Of a DNA stretch of 32,380 bases, positions 31,931 through 32,380 are shown in pieces. The DNA comes from Candidatus Dormiibacterota bacterium. Its GTDB lineage: Bacteria > Chloroflexota > Dormibacteria > Aeolococcales > Bog-877. The notes beneath the pieces are model-generated. The model saw only the letters and a list, made by a program, of their open reading frames with translations. It did not search any database and was not told the origin of the DNA. The translations under genes and the position numbers were made by a program. Position 1 is the stretch's first letter; every line of letters starts with the position of its first letter. The stretch covers positions 1 through 32,380 of the forward strand of contig DAHUZI010000074.1 of the NCBI GenBank assembly GCA_027306595.1. The letters are read 5' to 3'.

Positions 31931-32380
31931 GGCATGGTCGCCCGGGGTGCAGGCGCCCGCTGACGCTCACGCCAGAATCCTGATTCCCCGGCTGTTGGAT
32001 GGCGCAGGCCTGGTGGCGCGAACGGCCGACCGGGACACCACCCTGCCCCCAGGGGGAATCCGCCGGGGCGGCGTGGAGTCAGACTCCGGCTCCCGAGTCC
32101 ACCTCCGCTCCCGTGTCGAGGGGGTCGGCCACTTGCAGTGCGGCCGTCCCATCCCCGACAGGGTCGCACAGGCCCCGCCATCTCAGAGGTGGACGGTCGG
32201 TGACGGGACTTTCGGGCCGCCACCGGGGAACGGTCTTAGCCTGAATCCACCGACCGGCTTCAGGGGACGGGCGCGGTTGGTGGCTGGTTGGGGATTGAGG
32301 GCGGGGTGGCTGCCGGGCAGGTCGTGGCCGCGGGGTCAGGACCGGGTCGTGAGGGAGGTCGCAGCCCACAGCTGCCTGAA
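31931..32380. other. Gene-free end of the window
   Basis: No recognisable gene, RNA or strong terminator. A short CCCCC-A-GGGGG inverted repeat occurs near 32046-32057. The next gene probably lies beyond the window. Confidence 0.35.

Noticed and set aside
31931-32380. Possible additional RNA gene at the right end
   Set aside because: I tried to fold tRNA- and riboswitch-like patterns on both strands and found no supported structure.

Overview
The window is very GC-rich bacterial chromosome with short intergenic gaps, many GTG starts and frequent 4-base start/stop overlaps. It carries an inositol-phosphate synthase / phosphatidylinositol-phosphate synthase / PimA-type lipid operon. It also has secreted Yx(F/W/Y)xxD-repeat and cysteine-peptidase-like proteins and extracellular solute-binding proteins. 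This fits a monoderm-like actinobacterial organism or an uncultivated terrestrial lineage near Chloroflexota/Dormibacterota. The sequence alone does not decide between them.

Layout. 1-7.6 kb is mostly housekeeping: an SRPBCC/CoxG-like protein, then on the minus strand ricT-holB-RraA-like, an orphan branched-chain-amino-acid-type binding protein with a good promoter and long leader, purEK, a universal stress protein and a DUF2630 protein. 7.8-11.4 kb encodes three exported proteins: two translationally coupled surface proteins (the second a large C39-like peptidase with an IPT domain and C-terminal repeats) and a Yx(F/W/Y)xxD-repeat protein. 11.5-17.3 kb is a minus-strand phosphatidylinositol/PIM operon. 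In transcription order it reads ArsR regulator, ino1, acyltransferase, an 88-codon small ORF, a second acyltransferase, pimA, pgsA. It has a recognisable sigma-70 promoter and a candidate operator. Two multi-pass membrane proteins follow (17.4-18.4 kb).

18.5-21.5 kb is a decayed region. It holds a dead insertion sequence with long terminal repeats, a frameshifted and 5'-truncated SigJ-type sigma factor, and a head-to-head start-less carboxymuconolactone-decarboxylase-like gene. 21.8-23.3 kb has a RidA protein and a zinc-type alcohol dehydrogenase. 23.4-24.8 kb has an ECF sigma factor overlapping a gene for a membrane-anchored Rieske protein with an unusual ~90-residue cytoplasmic N-terminus. 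I read this pair as a possible redox-sensing sigma/anti-sigma module. Its upstream motif recurs in front of the Yx(F/W/Y)xxD-repeat gene at 10.9 kb. A PucR-type regulator and a small membrane protein follow.

26.9-29.9 kb is a glutamate-decoding neighbourhood: tRNA-Glu(TTC), a small membrane protein, gltX, then tRNA-Gln(CTG). The window ends with a family-5 peptide-type binding protein of visibly lower GC, driven by a near-consensus sigma-70 promoter just downstream of the tRNA-Gln gene.
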